From assembly GCA_963821705.1 (NCBI GenBank), contig CAWGEV010000008.1, positions 62,001 to 126,000 on the forward strand: DNA of 64,000 bases, given 5' to 3'. The stretch comes from DASUPK01 sp963821705. Its GTDB lineage: Bacteria > Actinomycetota > Thermoleophilia > Solirubrobacterales > 70-9. This document shows, piece after piece, positions 43,921 to 52,246 of the stretch. Below the pieces are notes generated by a model. That model did no database searches. It saw only the letters and a program-made list of their open reading frames with translations, and had not been told where the DNA came from. Made by a program: the position numbers and the translations under genes. Within the stretch, counting starts at the first letter, position 1; every line of letters begins with the position of its first letter.

Positions 43921-45174
43921 ATGGCCGCCTTGATGGCCATCAGGGACGAACACCTCGCCGAGCTTCACCGGCTGGCTCGCGAGCTCGACGTGCCGGGCTA
44001 CCGGATGATGAGCCGCGACGAGCTGATCGAGGCGATCGAGGAGGGCGGCGAGGGGGCCGTCACCGACGAGGGGGAGCCGGTCCAGGAGACACCCGCGGAG
44101 GGACCCGAGGAGGAGCCGGAGGCCGAGGAGGAGCCGGAGGCCGAGGAGGTGACCGGCGTGCTGGATCGGATGCCCCAGGGCTACGGCTTCCTGAGGCTGA
44201 GCGGCCTGAGTGAGGGCGAGGGGGACGTCTACGTCTCCGCATCCCAGATCCGCCGCTGCGAGCTTCGCCCGGGCGACCAGGTGAGCGGCCCCGCGCGGCC
44301 CCCGCGCCGCGGCGAGCGACACCGCGCGCTCGTCAGGATCGAGTCCGTAAACGGACAGAGCCCGGAGGGCGAGCGGACCAGCTTCGAGGACCTGACCGCC
44401 GCGCCGCCGCATCGTCGGCTGCTGGCCCCGGACGCGGGCGGCGACCCGCTGGTGCGCGGCGTGGACCTGCTCGGCCCCCTCGCCTTCGGCCAGCGGGTGC
44501 TGGTGCTGGCGCAGCCGCGCTCGGGCCGGACGACGCTGCTGCGAGCACTCGGCTCCGCCGCCGTCGAGGCCGGCGCCCACCTCTGCGTCCTGCTCGCCGA
44601 CGAGCGGCCCGAGGAGGTCCCGCAGTGGGAGAAGGCCCTGCCGGAGGCCGAGATCTTCGCCGCCACCGCCGACCAGGAGCCGCGCGATCAGATCCGCGCC
44701 GCCGAGCTCGCGATGGGGCACGCGAAGCGCCTGGCCGAGGCCGGGGAGGATGTGGTCGTTCTGGTCGACTCGCTCAGCCGCCTCGCCCTGGGCTACCGCG
44801 ATCCGGCGCGGGTCAAGCGGCTTTTCGGAGCGGGACGGGAGCTCGACGAGGAGGGCAGCGGCTCGCTCACCGTGATTGCGACCGTCCTCGAGTCCGACGA
44901 CCGCGGCGCCGAGGTGCGGGAGGCGCTCGAGACGACCGAGAACCTTCTGCTGCGCCTCGATGCCGATCTGGCTGCAAAGGGAATCGTGCCGGCCCTGGTC
45001 GTTTCCGCCAGCCGCGCCTCCGGAGAGGATCAGCTGCGCGACGCGGAGGAGATGGAGAGGGTTCGCAGGTTGCGCGAGGAGCTGAGCGGAATGGACGACG
45101 AGGAGGCCGCGCGCAAGCTCGCCGAGCAGATCACCGAGACGAGCAGCAACGCGGAGCTGCTGAGCCGGCTGTAG
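43921..45174 (+). CDS. rho: Aberrant Rho-like transcription termination factor
   Basis: The 417-residue product has a Rho_N-type helical start (HLAELHRLARELDVPGYRMM), an acidic insert, the OB-fold RNA-binding domain (GVLDRMPQGYGFLRL ... DVYVSASQIRRCELRPGD) and the ATPase core. The core is unusual. Walker A is QPRSGRTT, with both lysines of canonical PPKAGKT replaced by arginine (R200, R203). After Walker B (VVVLVDSLSRLALGY) the segment holding the Q loop is deleted, and the arginine-finger region reads SRASGEDQ instead of GTRKEE. DERPEEV is kept. It may be a second, non-canonical Rho. ATG 43933 is an alternative start. It lies 29 bases behind glpD. Confidence 0.8.
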   Translation: MAALMAIRDEHLAELHRLARELDVPGYRMMSRDELIEAIEEGGEGAVTDEGEPVQETPAEGPEEEPEAEEEPEAEEVTGVLDRMPQGYGFLRLSGLSEGEGDVYVSASQIRRCELRPGDQVSGPARPPRRGERHRALVRIESVNGQSPEGERTSFEDLTAAPPHRRLLAPDAGGDPLVRGVDLLGPLAFGQRVLVLAQPRSGRTTLLRALGSAAVEAGAHLCVLLADERPEEVPQWEKALPEAEIFAATADQEPRDQIRAAELAMGHAKRLAEAGEDVVVLVDSLSRLALGYRDPARVKRLFGAGRELDEEGSGSLTVIATVLESDDRGAEVREALETTENLLLRLDADLAAKGIVPALVVSASRASGEDQLRDAEEMERVRRLREELSGMDDEEAARKLAEQITETSSNAELLSRL

Positions 45175-46500
45175 TTGGCACCGCGACGTCCACACCTCTC
45201 GGACGTCCTGCACCTCCCTCGCCTGCCGGGCGTCCCGGACGTCCTCCACCGTGTGCGGATCCCCGATGACCTCGAGGCGGCGACCACGAGGGGCGAGGAG
45301 GTGGAGGCGGCCGCCGTCGGCCTCGACCAGGATACGGTCGAGCACATCTGGCAGGCGGGGGTCGACCTCTATCGGAGCGGCGTCCACCCGGGGCTTCAGC
45401 TCTGCCTGCGGCGGGAGGGGAAGGTCGTCCTGGACCGCGCGATCGGGCACGCCCGGGGCAACGGCCCCGATGACGACGAGGCCGCCGAGAAGGTCCAGAT
45501 GACTCCGGGCATGCCCGCCTGCATCTTCTCGGCATCCAAGGCGGTCACCGCGATGGTCATCCACCTGCTCGACGAGCGGGGACTGCTCCACATCGGTGAC
45601 CGGGTCAGCGAGTACATCCCCGAATACGCCCAGAACGGCAAGGAGGGCACGACGATCGCGCACGTGCTGGCCCACCGCGCGGGCGTCGCCTCGATGCCGA
45701 AGGAGGCGAGGGACCTCGACTCCCTCACCGACCACGACCGGATCCTGCAGCTGATCTGCGAGTCCAAGCCGATGATCCGGCCCGGCCGGCTGCTCGCCTA
45801 CCACGCCGTCTCGGGCGGGTTCATCTTGGGGGAGATCGTCAAGCGGGTCACCGGCAAGTCGATCCGCGAGGTGCTGGCCGAGGAGATCCTCGACCCGCTG
45901 GGGTTCAGGTGGGGCAACTATGGGGTCGCGGAGGAGGACGTCGACGAGGTCGCACCCAGCTACGTCACGGGGCCGCCGCTTCTGCCTCCGCTCTCGAATC
46001 TGGTCACGCGGGTCCTGGGCGTGCCGCTCGACGAGGTGGTCGATGCCTCCAACGAGGCCCAGTTCCTGACGTCCGTGCTCCCGTCGGCCAACGTGGTCAC
46101 GAGCGCCAACGAGCTCGGCCGCTTCTTCGAGATCTTCCGGGCCGGTGGGGAGATGGACGGGGTGCGGGTGATGCAGGAGCGGACGATCCGCCGGGCGCTC
46201 ACCGAGCAGTCGCACCTGGAGATCGACTTCTCGCTGATCTTCCCGACGCGCTTCTCGTACGGACTGATGCTCGGGGCCGACTACATCAGCCTCTACGGCC
46301 GCGACACCGACCTCGCCTTCGGCCACCTCGGGCTGATCAACATCATGGGCTGGGCCGATCCCGAGCGCGCGATCTCGGTCGGCCTGATCACGACCGGCAA
46401 GGCGATCGTCTACCCGGAGCTGCCGCGCTTCTACGGCGTCATGTCGAGGATCTCCGGTGAGGTCCCGAAGGTCGCGGAGCCGACCTGGCTCAAGGGCTGA
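45175..46500 (+). CDS. Serine hydrolase of the beta-lactamase class C/EstB family
   Basis: The 441-residue protein contains the serine hydrolase set: S-x-x-K in SASKAV (preceded by CIF), the second motif Y-x-x in AYHAVSGG, and a C-terminal LGLINIMGWADPE region where an H/K-x-G motif is expected (FGHLG). The surrounding text (HLLDERGLLHIGDRVSEYIPEY, VLAHRAGV) is typical of EstB-like esterases. No signal peptide is seen, so it is cytoplasmic and more likely an esterase or peptidase than a beta-lactamase. The TTG start directly abuts the rho stop. Confidence 0.88.
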   Translation: MAPRRPHLSDVLHLPRLPGVPDVLHRVRIPDDLEAATTRGEEVEAAAVGLDQDTVEHIWQAGVDLYRSGVHPGLQLCLRREGKVVLDRAIGHARGNGPDDDEAAEKVQMTPGMPACIFSASKAVTAMVIHLLDERGLLHIGDRVSEYIPEYAQNGKEGTTIAHVLAHRAGVASMPKEARDLDSLTDHDRILQLICESKPMIRPGRLLAYHAVSGGFILGEIVKRVTGKSIREVLAEEILDPLGFRWGNYGVAEEDVDEVAPSYVTGPPLLPPLSNLVTRVLGVPLDEVVDASNEAQFLTSVLPSANVVTSANELGRFFEIFRAGGEMDGVRVMQERTIRRALTEQSHLEIDFSLIFPTRFSYGLMLGADYISLYGRDTDLAFGHLGLINIMGWADPERAISVGLITTGKAIVYPELPRFYGVMSRISGEVPKVAEPTWLKG

Positions 46501-46536
46501 CGGCTTCGCCATCAGATCGCGGCCACAAGCGGCCGC
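46501..46536 (+). repeat. Intergenic repeat, copy A
   Basis: This 36-base element begins CGGCTTCGCCATCAGATCGC directly after the serine hydrolase stop. A second copy lies inverted at 63701-63736 with 32 of 36 bases identical (26 in a row). Each copy ends in a GCGGCC/GGCCGC palindrome, and more hairpins follow up to 46594 (GCGGCGG/CCGCCGC, GCGGCC/GGCCGC). Both copies sit between convergent genes, suggesting a REP-like or bidirectional terminator element. Confidence 0.7.
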
Positions 46537-46594
46537 CCATCACAAGTCGCGGCGGCTTCGCCGCCGCTCCCGAAGTGGTGCGGCCTGGTGGCCG

Positions 46595-47095
46595 CTAGGC
46601 GCGGTCGCGGCCGCCGTAGGCCACGGCGCCCCAGGAGGGCTCGGCGGAGAGCTCGATCAGCTCCGAGTCGCGGTCCGGCTGGACGTAGCCGAAGGTCTGC
46701 GTCGATTCGTCGAAGACGATGTCGAGCTCGCCCTCCTTGACCCGCTGGTCCAGCCACGCCCCTCGGAAGACGAGACGGCGAAGCCAGTGGACGAGGCTCT
46801 TGTTCGACGGGCCGACGAGGTCGTCCCAGTTCTCGTTGACGTGCTCGCCGAGGGGGGAGCAGGGCTCGCGGATCTCACCGTTCACCGCCAGCTCCAGCAG
46901 GTCCTCCAGCTCGTGCTCATCGAGTCCCTGGCGGACGAAGTCGAGCTTGACCGCCGCCTGCTCGACCCGCTGGGCGAAGTCGCGCTCGTTGAAGGAGAAG
47001 CGGAGCTCTCCGTACTCGAGCACGTAATCGGCGCCCGACTCGTAGTTTCCTCTGCGTGCGGTCTCGTCCACGGCGGTTGGGGCATCTTGGCGCAT
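46595..47095 (-). CDS. Hypothetical protein
   Basis: The 166-residue product contains no signal peptide or membrane helix. It is acidic, with an alternating strand/helix pattern: YVLEYGELRFSFNERDFAQRV, then DEHELEDLLELAVNGEIR, then NKSLVHWLRRLVFRGAWLDQ, and a C-terminal beta segment (ELDIVFDESTQTFGYVQP). I do not recognise the family. Good codon bias and a clean frame support a real gene. It is divergent from nothing obvious and converges on the serine hydrolase gene. Confidence 0.65.
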   Translation of the reverse strand: MRQDAPTAVDETARRGNYESGADYVLEYGELRFSFNERDFAQRVEQAAVKLDFVRQGLDEHELEDLLELAVNGEIREPCSPLGEHVNENWDDLVGPSNKSLVHWLRRLVFRGAWLDQRVKEGELDIVFDESTQTFGYVQPDRDSELIELSAEPSWGAVAYGGRDRA

Positions 47096-47177
47096 GAGGG
47101 GTGCCGTCGCCAGTCATTCGGGGGTCCTGAACGACCGGTTGCAGCAAAAGGGGAACCAGGGTTGGCGTCGACGTTTG

Positions 47178-47756
47178 CTAGCGAAACGCGCAGCCGGCGA
47201 GGTGGTCGTTGACCACCCCGATCGCCTGCATCGTCGCGTAGGCCGTGGTCGGGCCGACGAAGACGAAGCCCCGGCGCTTCAGCTCCTTGGCCATCGCCTT
47301 CGACTCGGCGGTCGCCGGCTCGAGGTCGGCGAAGCTCTTCGGCACCGGCCGCCTCTCGGGGTCCGGCGCGAAGCTCCAGATCAGCCCATCGAGGCTCTCA
47401 CCGGCGGCGTGCAGCTCCCTGGCCGCCCTCGCATTGGTGATCGCGGCCTCGATCTTCCTGCGATTGCGGACGATGCCCTCGTCGGAGAGCAGGCGCTCGG
47501 TCTCCCTCGCTCCGTAGGCGGCCACCTTCTCGATCTCGAAGCCGTCGAAGGCCGCCCGGAAGTTCTCGCGCTTGCGCAGGATCGTCAGCCAGGAGAGGCC
47601 GGACTGGAACGCCTCGAGCGTGAGCCGCTCATAGAGCTCGTTCTCGCCGTGCAGCGGGCGGCCCCACTCATGGTCGTGGTAGTGGATGTACTCGGGCGCG
47701 CTGAGTCCCCACGAGCAGCGGAGCTTTCCGTCCGGGCCGGGCTCGACCCCGCTCAA
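47178..47756 (-). CDS. tag: DNA-3-methyladenine glycosylase I
   Basis: Using the TTG at 47754-47756 (LSGVEPGPDGKLRCSWGL), the protein has 192 residues. It has the Tag zinc-snap cysteine near the start (RCSWGLSAPEYIHYHDHEWG), the helical core LTLEAFQSGLSWLTILRKRE with the conserved glutamate and tryptophan, and the C-terminal zinc ligands near VVNDHLAGC. It removes 3-methyladenine from alkylated DNA. Its start overlaps the stop of a 34-residue fragment gene (TTGA), indicating translational coupling. Confidence 0.93.
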   Translation of the reverse strand: MSGVEPGPDGKLRCSWGLSAPEYIHYHDHEWGRPLHGENELYERLTLEAFQSGLSWLTILRKRENFRAAFDGFEIEKVAAYGARETERLLSDEGIVRNRRKIEAAITNARAARELHAAGESLDGLIWSFAPDPERRPVPKSFADLEPATAESKAMAKELKRRGFVFVGPTTAYATMQAIGVVNDHLAGCAFR

Positions 47757-47857
47757 CGCTCCTGCCCGAAGATCCTCAGCAGGAAGATGAAGAGGTTGAT
47801 GAAGTCCAGGTAGAGGGCGAGGGCGGCGACCTCGACCGGCTGTGCCGCGTACTCCAT
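47753..47857 (-). pseudogene. Bax inhibitor-1 (YccA/YbhL) C-terminal fragment
   Basis: An ATG at 47855-47857 opens a 34-codon frame whose product contains LALYLDFINLFIFLLRIFG. This is the last transmembrane helix and tail of Bax inhibitor-1 family proteins, normally preceded by six more helices. Nothing upstream continues it; the DUF192 gene starts 23 bases away on the other strand. The stop TGA overlaps the tag start. It is either a truncated relic or a retained single-helix leader peptide that couples translation of tag. Confidence 0.6.
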
Positions 47858-47879
47858 CGGCGGGGAACCTTATGCAAGG

Positions 47880-48182
47880 GTGGCGACGCCAGTTCGCTTT
47901 CGCGGGCTCGAGCGCTCCGAGCTGCTCGGCCTGGAGGTTCCGGTGGCGGTGAGCGGGCTCAGCCGGCTGCTCGGCCTTGCCTTGCTCCCCCGGGAGCGGG
48001 CCGGGCAGGGCCTCCTGATCCCGCGCTGCCGGAGCGTCCACACCCTCGGGATGCGGTTCCGGCTCGACCTGGTCTTCATGGACGCGGCCGGACGCGTTGT
48101 GGAGCTGCGCCGGGAGGTACCTCCGGGGCGGTTCGTACGCTGCCCGGGCGCGATGGCCGTGCTCGAGCTTCCCTCTCCGTAG
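47880..48182 (+). CDS. DUF192 family protein
   Basis: The 100-residue protein matches DUF192: GLLIPRCRSVHTLGMRFRLDLVFMD is the core of the family (S-I/V-H-T-F/L-x-M-R-F), followed by AGRVVELRREVPPGRFV and the terminal VLELP. Here there is no signal peptide, unlike many members. Function is unknown in the family. The start is GTG 47880. The gene ends 1 base before the GTG of the MFS transporter, suggesting an operon. Confidence 0.85.
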   Translation: MATPVRFRGLERSELLGLEVPVAVSGLSRLLGLALLPRERAGQGLLIPRCRSVHTLGMRFRLDLVFMDAAGRVVELRREVPPGRFVRCPGAMAVLELPSP

Positions 48183-48183
48183 C

Positions 48184-49644
48184 GTGACCTCGACCCCCGA
48201 ATCCAGCCGGCACTGGTGGGTGCTCGTCGGCACCTGCCTGGGGCTGTTCATCCTGATGCTCGACTCGACGGTTGTCGCGCTGGCGCTGCCGACGATCGAG
48301 CGCGAGCTGCACGCCTCGGCGGACAACGTCCAGTGGGTCCTGAACGGCTACCTGCTGGTGATCAGCGTGCTCGTGGTGACTGCGGGCCGGCTCGGCGACA
48401 TCGCGGGGCGCCGGCGGGTCTTCCTGATCGGCATGGCGGTGTTCGGAGCGGGCTCAGTGCTCGCCGCCGTCGCGGACGACGACGCGGTGCTCGTCGGCGC
48501 GCGGGCGATCCAGGGGGTGGGGGGTGCCGCGATGCTCTCGCTCTCCCTGGCGATCGTGAGCCACGCGTTCCCGGTGGAGCAGCAGGGGCAGGCGCTGGGG
48601 ATCTGGGCTGCGGTCTCGGCGCTCGCCCTGGCGATCGGGCCGCTCGTCGGCGGCGTGCTGATCGATGTCGACTGGCGGCTGATCTTCTGGATCAACCTGC
48701 CGATCTGCGCGGCGGGGATCCTGATCACCCGGTGGGCGGCGCGGGAGTCGCACGACGAGACCTCGCCGCCGAAGCTCGACTTCCCCGGCCTCGCGACCCT
48801 CACCCCGGGCCTGCTGGCGATCGTCTTCGCGCTGGTCCGGGCCGACGACTGGGGCTGGGGGTCGTGGAAGACCCTCCTGCTGATCGCCGTGGGCGTCGTC
48901 CTGCTCGGCGCCTTCTGCGCGATCGAGCACCGGGTCGGCTCGCCGATAGTCGACTTCGGCCTGTTCCGCAACGGTCCCTACCTGGGCGCGTCGGCGGCCG
49001 CTTTCGCCCTCGTGGGCGCCTACTGGGCGGTGATCTTCTACCAGCCGCAGTACCTGCAGGACATCCTCGGCCACGGGCCGGTCGGGGCCGGGCTGCTCGT
49101 CCTGCCGATCACCGCGCCGATGGTCTTCATCTCCCCGTTCTGCGGGCCGCTCATCAAGCGCTTCGGCCCGCGGGTGCTGATGACGCTGGGAATGGTCTGC
49201 GGCGCCATCGGGCTCGGCCTCCTCACCCAGGTCGACGCCGACAGCTCCTATGGCGCGCTGCTGCCCGGCTATCTGCTCTTCGGCATCGCGCTCGGGCTGG
49301 TGTACGCGCCGATGTCGACGGCGGCGATGCTGGCGATGCCGCGCGACAAGGCCGGGATCGCCGCGGGCGTGCTGGCGATGGTGCGGGTGACGGCGGGCGC
49401 CCTGGCCCTGGCGGTCGTCGCGGCGGTCTTCCAGAGCATCCAGGCGGAACAGCTCGACCTGCACCCGGGCGACGCCGCAGGTGCGTTCGCCACGGCACTG
49501 GCGGACTCGACCTGGGTCCTGGTCGGTTTGGTCGCGGTGGGCGCGGTGCTCACCTGGGCCCTGGTCAGGAGGACCGGCGAGGAGCACCCGCAGCCCGAGG
49601 AGCACCCCGAGCACAAGCTGGAGCGGCGCCGCCTTCACCTCTAG
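48184..49644 (+). CDS. MFS drug exporter, DHA2 (14-helix) family
   Basis: The 486-residue protein starts at GTG 48184 and has about 14 transmembrane helices. Family motifs are visible: motif C-like and D1 (LDSTVVALALPTIERELH), motif A (GRLGDIAGRRRVFLIG) and ARAIQGVGGAAM. After helix 6, IGPLVGGVLIDVDWRLIFWINLPI is diagnostic of EmrB/QacA-type proton antiporters. The C-terminal tail is rich in Glu, Pro and His. Substrate unknown; drugs or hydrophobic compounds are usual. Confidence 0.92.
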   Translation: MTSTPESSRHWWVLVGTCLGLFILMLDSTVVALALPTIERELHASADNVQWVLNGYLLVISVLVVTAGRLGDIAGRRRVFLIGMAVFGAGSVLAAVADDDAVLVGARAIQGVGGAAMLSLSLAIVSHAFPVEQQGQALGIWAAVSALALAIGPLVGGVLIDVDWRLIFWINLPICAAGILITRWAARESHDETSPPKLDFPGLATLTPGLLAIVFALVRADDWGWGSWKTLLLIAVGVVLLGAFCAIEHRVGSPIVDFGLFRNGPYLGASAAAFALVGAYWAVIFYQPQYLQDILGHGPVGAGLLVLPITAPMVFISPFCGPLIKRFGPRVLMTLGMVCGAIGLGLLTQVDADSSYGALLPGYLLFGIALGLVYAPMSTAAMLAMPRDKAGIAAGVLAMVRVTAGALALAVVAAVFQSIQAEQLDLHPGDAAGAFATALADSTWVLVGLVAVGAVLTWALVRRTGEEHPQPEEHPEHKLERRRLHL

Positions 49645-49682
49645 GGAGGGGAGATCCTGCGGCCGCCCGTGCTTAGGAGGGC

Positions 49683-50387
49683 GTGCTGCCCAACGTCGAA
49701 GAGCTTGCCACGGTGATCGTCTGCGAGGACGACGACCCCACCCGCGAGCTCCTCTGCGACCAGCTGACCGCCGACCGCTACCGGGCGCTGCCGGCGCCGA
49801 GCGCCTCGGACGCCCTTCGGCTCTGCGGCTACAACCATCCGGACCTGATGCTGCTGGACCTTGGTCTCCCGGACGCTCCCGGGATCGACGTCCTCCGTGA
49901 GATCAGGTCCGCCGGCGAGCGCTTCGATCCGGAGCTGCCCGTCCTGGTCCTGTCCGGCCGCGCCAGCGAGGCCGACCGGCTGCGCGGCTTCGAGGCCGGC
50001 GCGGACGACTACCTGCCCAAGCCGTTCCACTACCCCGAGCTGCTGGCACGGATCTCCGCGGTGCTCCGGCGCCGCGCCGGGGCCCGGCGCGGGCCGATCC
50101 AGGTCGGCGAGCTGACCGTCGACCCGGTCACCAGGCGGGTCATGGTCGGAGATCGGAGGATCGAGCTCGCGAACAAGGAGTTCGCGCTGCTGCGCGCCCT
50201 GGCCGCGGAGCCGCGCCGCGTCTTCACCAAGGACGAGCTGCTTCGGGACGTCTGGGGCTTCCGCTCGAAGGGGCGCACGCGGACCCTCGACTCTCACGCG
50301 AGCCGGCTGCGCCGGAAGCTCGACCCGGAGGGCGCGCGCTACGTCTTCAACTGCTGGGGTGTGGGCTACCGCCTGCTCGACGGATGA
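49683..50387 (+). CDS. OmpR-type response regulator
   Basis: The 234-residue regulator has a receiver domain (acidic CEDDDP, phosphoacceptor D59 in LMLLDLGLPD, T/S in LVLSGRAS, K in YLPKPF) and a winged-helix DNA-binding domain (IELANKEFALLRALAAEPRRVFTKDELLRDVWG ... TLDSHASRLRRKL). The GTG start has an AGGAGG sequence close upstream. It overlaps the kinase gene by 4 bases, which overlaps cpaB by 4 bases. Control of the Tad genes is therefore a reasonable inference. Confidence 0.92.
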   Translation: MLPNVEELATVIVCEDDDPTRELLCDQLTADRYRALPAPSASDALRLCGYNHPDLMLLDLGLPDAPGIDVLREIRSAGERFDPELPVLVLSGRASEADRLRGFEAGADDYLPKPFHYPELLARISAVLRRRAGARRGPIQVGELTVDPVTRRVMVGDRRIELANKEFALLRALAAEPRRVFTKDELLRDVWGFRSKGRTRTLDSHASRLRRKLDPEGARYVFNCWGVGYRLLDG

Positions 50388-51010
50388 TCACGCCCGGGCA
50401 CAAGCGCGCGCTCAACCGGGCCCTCCACGAGCTGCGCCGCCCGTTGCAGGCGCTGGTCCTCCTCGAGGAGGGCTCGCGTCCCGCCTCGGCGCCTCCGGCG
50501 GCCAGCCGGCGCGGCCTCCTGGAGGTGGCCGAGAGTGCCCTTCGCGACCTCGACGGAGCCCTCAATGGCGGCACCTCCTCCCGGCCGGCCCATCGCTTCT
50601 CCTGCCGCGAGGTGATGTTCGCCTGCCTCGAGCGGTGGCGTCCGGTGGCGCCGCAGGCGGGAGGGATCCGCGTCTACTGGGATGCCGGCCCGGCGCCGGT
50701 CGAGGGCGATCCGGTGCGGATGGCTCAGGCCTTCGACAACCTGGTCGCGAATGCGCTCGAGCACGGCGGGCCACCGGTCGTGGTGACCGGGGCGCGCGTC
50801 GCGGGGCGGATCAGGATCACCATCGCGAACGGGGCGAAGCCCAGGGCGCCGCGCTGCGAGCCCGATCCGCGCCGGGGTCACGGAACGGAGGTGGTCTCCG
50901 AGGTGGCCAGCGCCCACCGCGGCCGCTTCGCCCTCTGCGAAACCGGGAGCGGCTGCGTTGCGGCGCTGGAGCTGCCCCTCGCGGAGCCCGGGTACGCGAT
51001 GGCGGCGTGA
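50384..51010 (+). CDS. Short soluble histidine kinase
   Basis: The 208-residue kinase consists of only a dimerisation helix with the H box (ALHELRRPLQALVLLEEG) and a HATPase domain (N box FDNLVANALEHGG; a G box in DPRRGHGTEVV). No transmembrane or sensor domain is present. The catalytic domain is compact, and the usual D-x-G-x-G motif is replaced by IANGAKPRAP, so ATPase activity may be weak. It overlaps the response regulator upstream and cpaB downstream, and probably takes its signal from a partner protein. Confidence 0.8.
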   Translation: MITPGHKRALNRALHELRRPLQALVLLEEGSRPASAPPAASRRGLLEVAESALRDLDGALNGGTSSRPAHRFSCREVMFACLERWRPVAPQAGGIRVYWDAGPAPVEGDPVRMAQAFDNLVANALEHGGPPVVVTGARVAGRIRITIANGAKPRAPRCEPDPRRGHGTEVVSEVASAHRGRFALCETGSGCVAALELPLAEPGYAMAA

Positions 51011-51654
51011 GCCGTCGCGGCCGGGCGCTCGCCTTCCTGCTCGCCGCGCTCGTCTGCGCCGCGCTTGCCGCGACCGTCGCCGGCCGCTACCGATCGCGTG
51101 TCGAGGGTCGGTACGGGCCTCTCCGCCCGGTCGTGGTGGCGACCGCCGAGCTGCCCGCCGGCCAGGCGATCGACGCCACCAGGGCGGGGTCCGCCCTGAC
51201 GGTCCGTCGCGTCCCGGCGTCCTTCGTGCCCCCGGGCTCGCTCATGAGCCCCTCGGACGCGCTCGGCCGCGCGCCCGACGCCACGATCCCGGCGGGCTCT
51301 TACCTGCTGGGGGCACAGCTGGCGATCCCGCATGTCGATGGGCCGCGGGCGCCGGGGGTCGGCGAGGGATTGCGGCCGGTCGAGGTCGGCGTCGCCGGGG
51401 CGGCGGCACTGACGGTTGGCCAGGGCGCCCCGGAGGGCAGGCGCGTCGACGTCGTCATCTCGAGGCAGGCCGGCCTCGGGCGCTCGGCTCGGGCCTACAT
51501 CGCCGCCACGGGAGTGAGGGTCCTTGCGCTGCGCAGTCCGAGCGGACCCGGCGAGGCGTGGTCCGCGACCCTGGCTGTGACGCAGCAGCAGGCGCTCACC
51601 CTGATCGGCGCGCAGAGCGCCGGCAGGGAGATCCGCCTGCTGCCCCGGACCTAG
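51007..51654 (+). CDS. cpaB: CpaB/RcpC-like SAF-domain protein of the Tad pilus
   Basis: The 215-residue protein has one N-terminal transmembrane helix (residues 6-25) and an extracytoplasmic SAF domain (VVVATAELPAGQAIDATR ... PASFVPPGSLMSP ... TIPAGSYLLGAQLAIP), followed by a second beta domain. This is the CpaB/RcpC plan, a Tad-pilus assembly factor. It is separated from cpaF by a macrodomain gene on the other strand. The start GTG 51007 overlaps the kinase stop. Confidence 0.85.
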   Translation: MSRRGRALAFLLAALVCAALAATVAGRYRSRVEGRYGPLRPVVVATAELPAGQAIDATRAGSALTVRRVPASFVPPGSLMSPSDALGRAPDATIPAGSYLLGAQLAIPHVDGPRAPGVGEGLRPVEVGVAGAAALTVGQGAPEGRRVDVVISRQAGLGRSARAYIAATGVRVLALRSPSGPGEAWSATLAVTQQQALTLIGAQSAGREIRLLPRT

Positions 51655-51690
51655 AGGACCATTTCGCCAGTTGAGACTCCGCCAAGGCGG

Positions 51691-52189
51691 CTAGCTCATC
51701 GCGCCACGGAAGGCGGCCTCCGCCTCGTTTCCGAACACCGCGAAGACGATCCGCTCGAGGTCGCTGCCCTCGTCGAGGTGGCGCCTGACCTCCTCGACCT
51801 CGATCCGGGCGGCCTGATCAAGCGGAAAGCCGCCGACGCCGGTCCCGAACGCGACCAGGGCCAGGCTCTTCGCCCCGAGCTCGTCGGCCTTGGCGAGGGT
51901 GCTCGCCGTGGCCCGGCGGATGATTTCGGCCGAGGTCGGTCCACCGAGCTCCATCGTCGCCGCGTGGATCACCCAGCGGCACGGCATCTCGCCGGCGGTC
52001 GTCTCGACCGCCTCGCCGAGACCGATCGGGGCCGCGTTCGTCGCTCTCGCCCTGCACCATCGGCCCGCCGGCCCTCGAGATCGCCCCGGCGACGCCGCCG
52101 CCGTGTCGCAGCTGGGTGTTCGCGGCGTTCGCGATCGCGTCGACTTCGAGCTTGGTGATGTCCGCCTGCGCGACCTCGATCTCGGCCAC
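51691..52189 (-). CDS. Macrodomain protein (ADP-ribose/O-acetyl-ADP-ribose hydrolase type), one frameshift
   Basis: The N-terminal part (MAEIEVAQADITKLEVDAIA, then NAANTQLRHGGGVAGAISRA) carries the macrodomain signature in one frame. After about 52030-52040 the reading continues in another frame as APIGLGEAVETTAGEMPCRW and then WVIHAATMELGG ... LVAFGTGVGGFP, the second ligand-binding loop. One extra base in a GC run accounts for the shift; the repaired protein has about 166 residues. Such enzymes remove ADP-ribose or deacetylate O-acetyl-ADP-ribose. It is inserted between cpaB and cpaF on the opposite strand. Confidence 0.82.
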
Positions 52190-52246
52190 GTCCGCAGGCT
52201 ACTGGCGGTCAGGGCCTAACACGCTCGGGGCGGCCCTTAGTCATGT

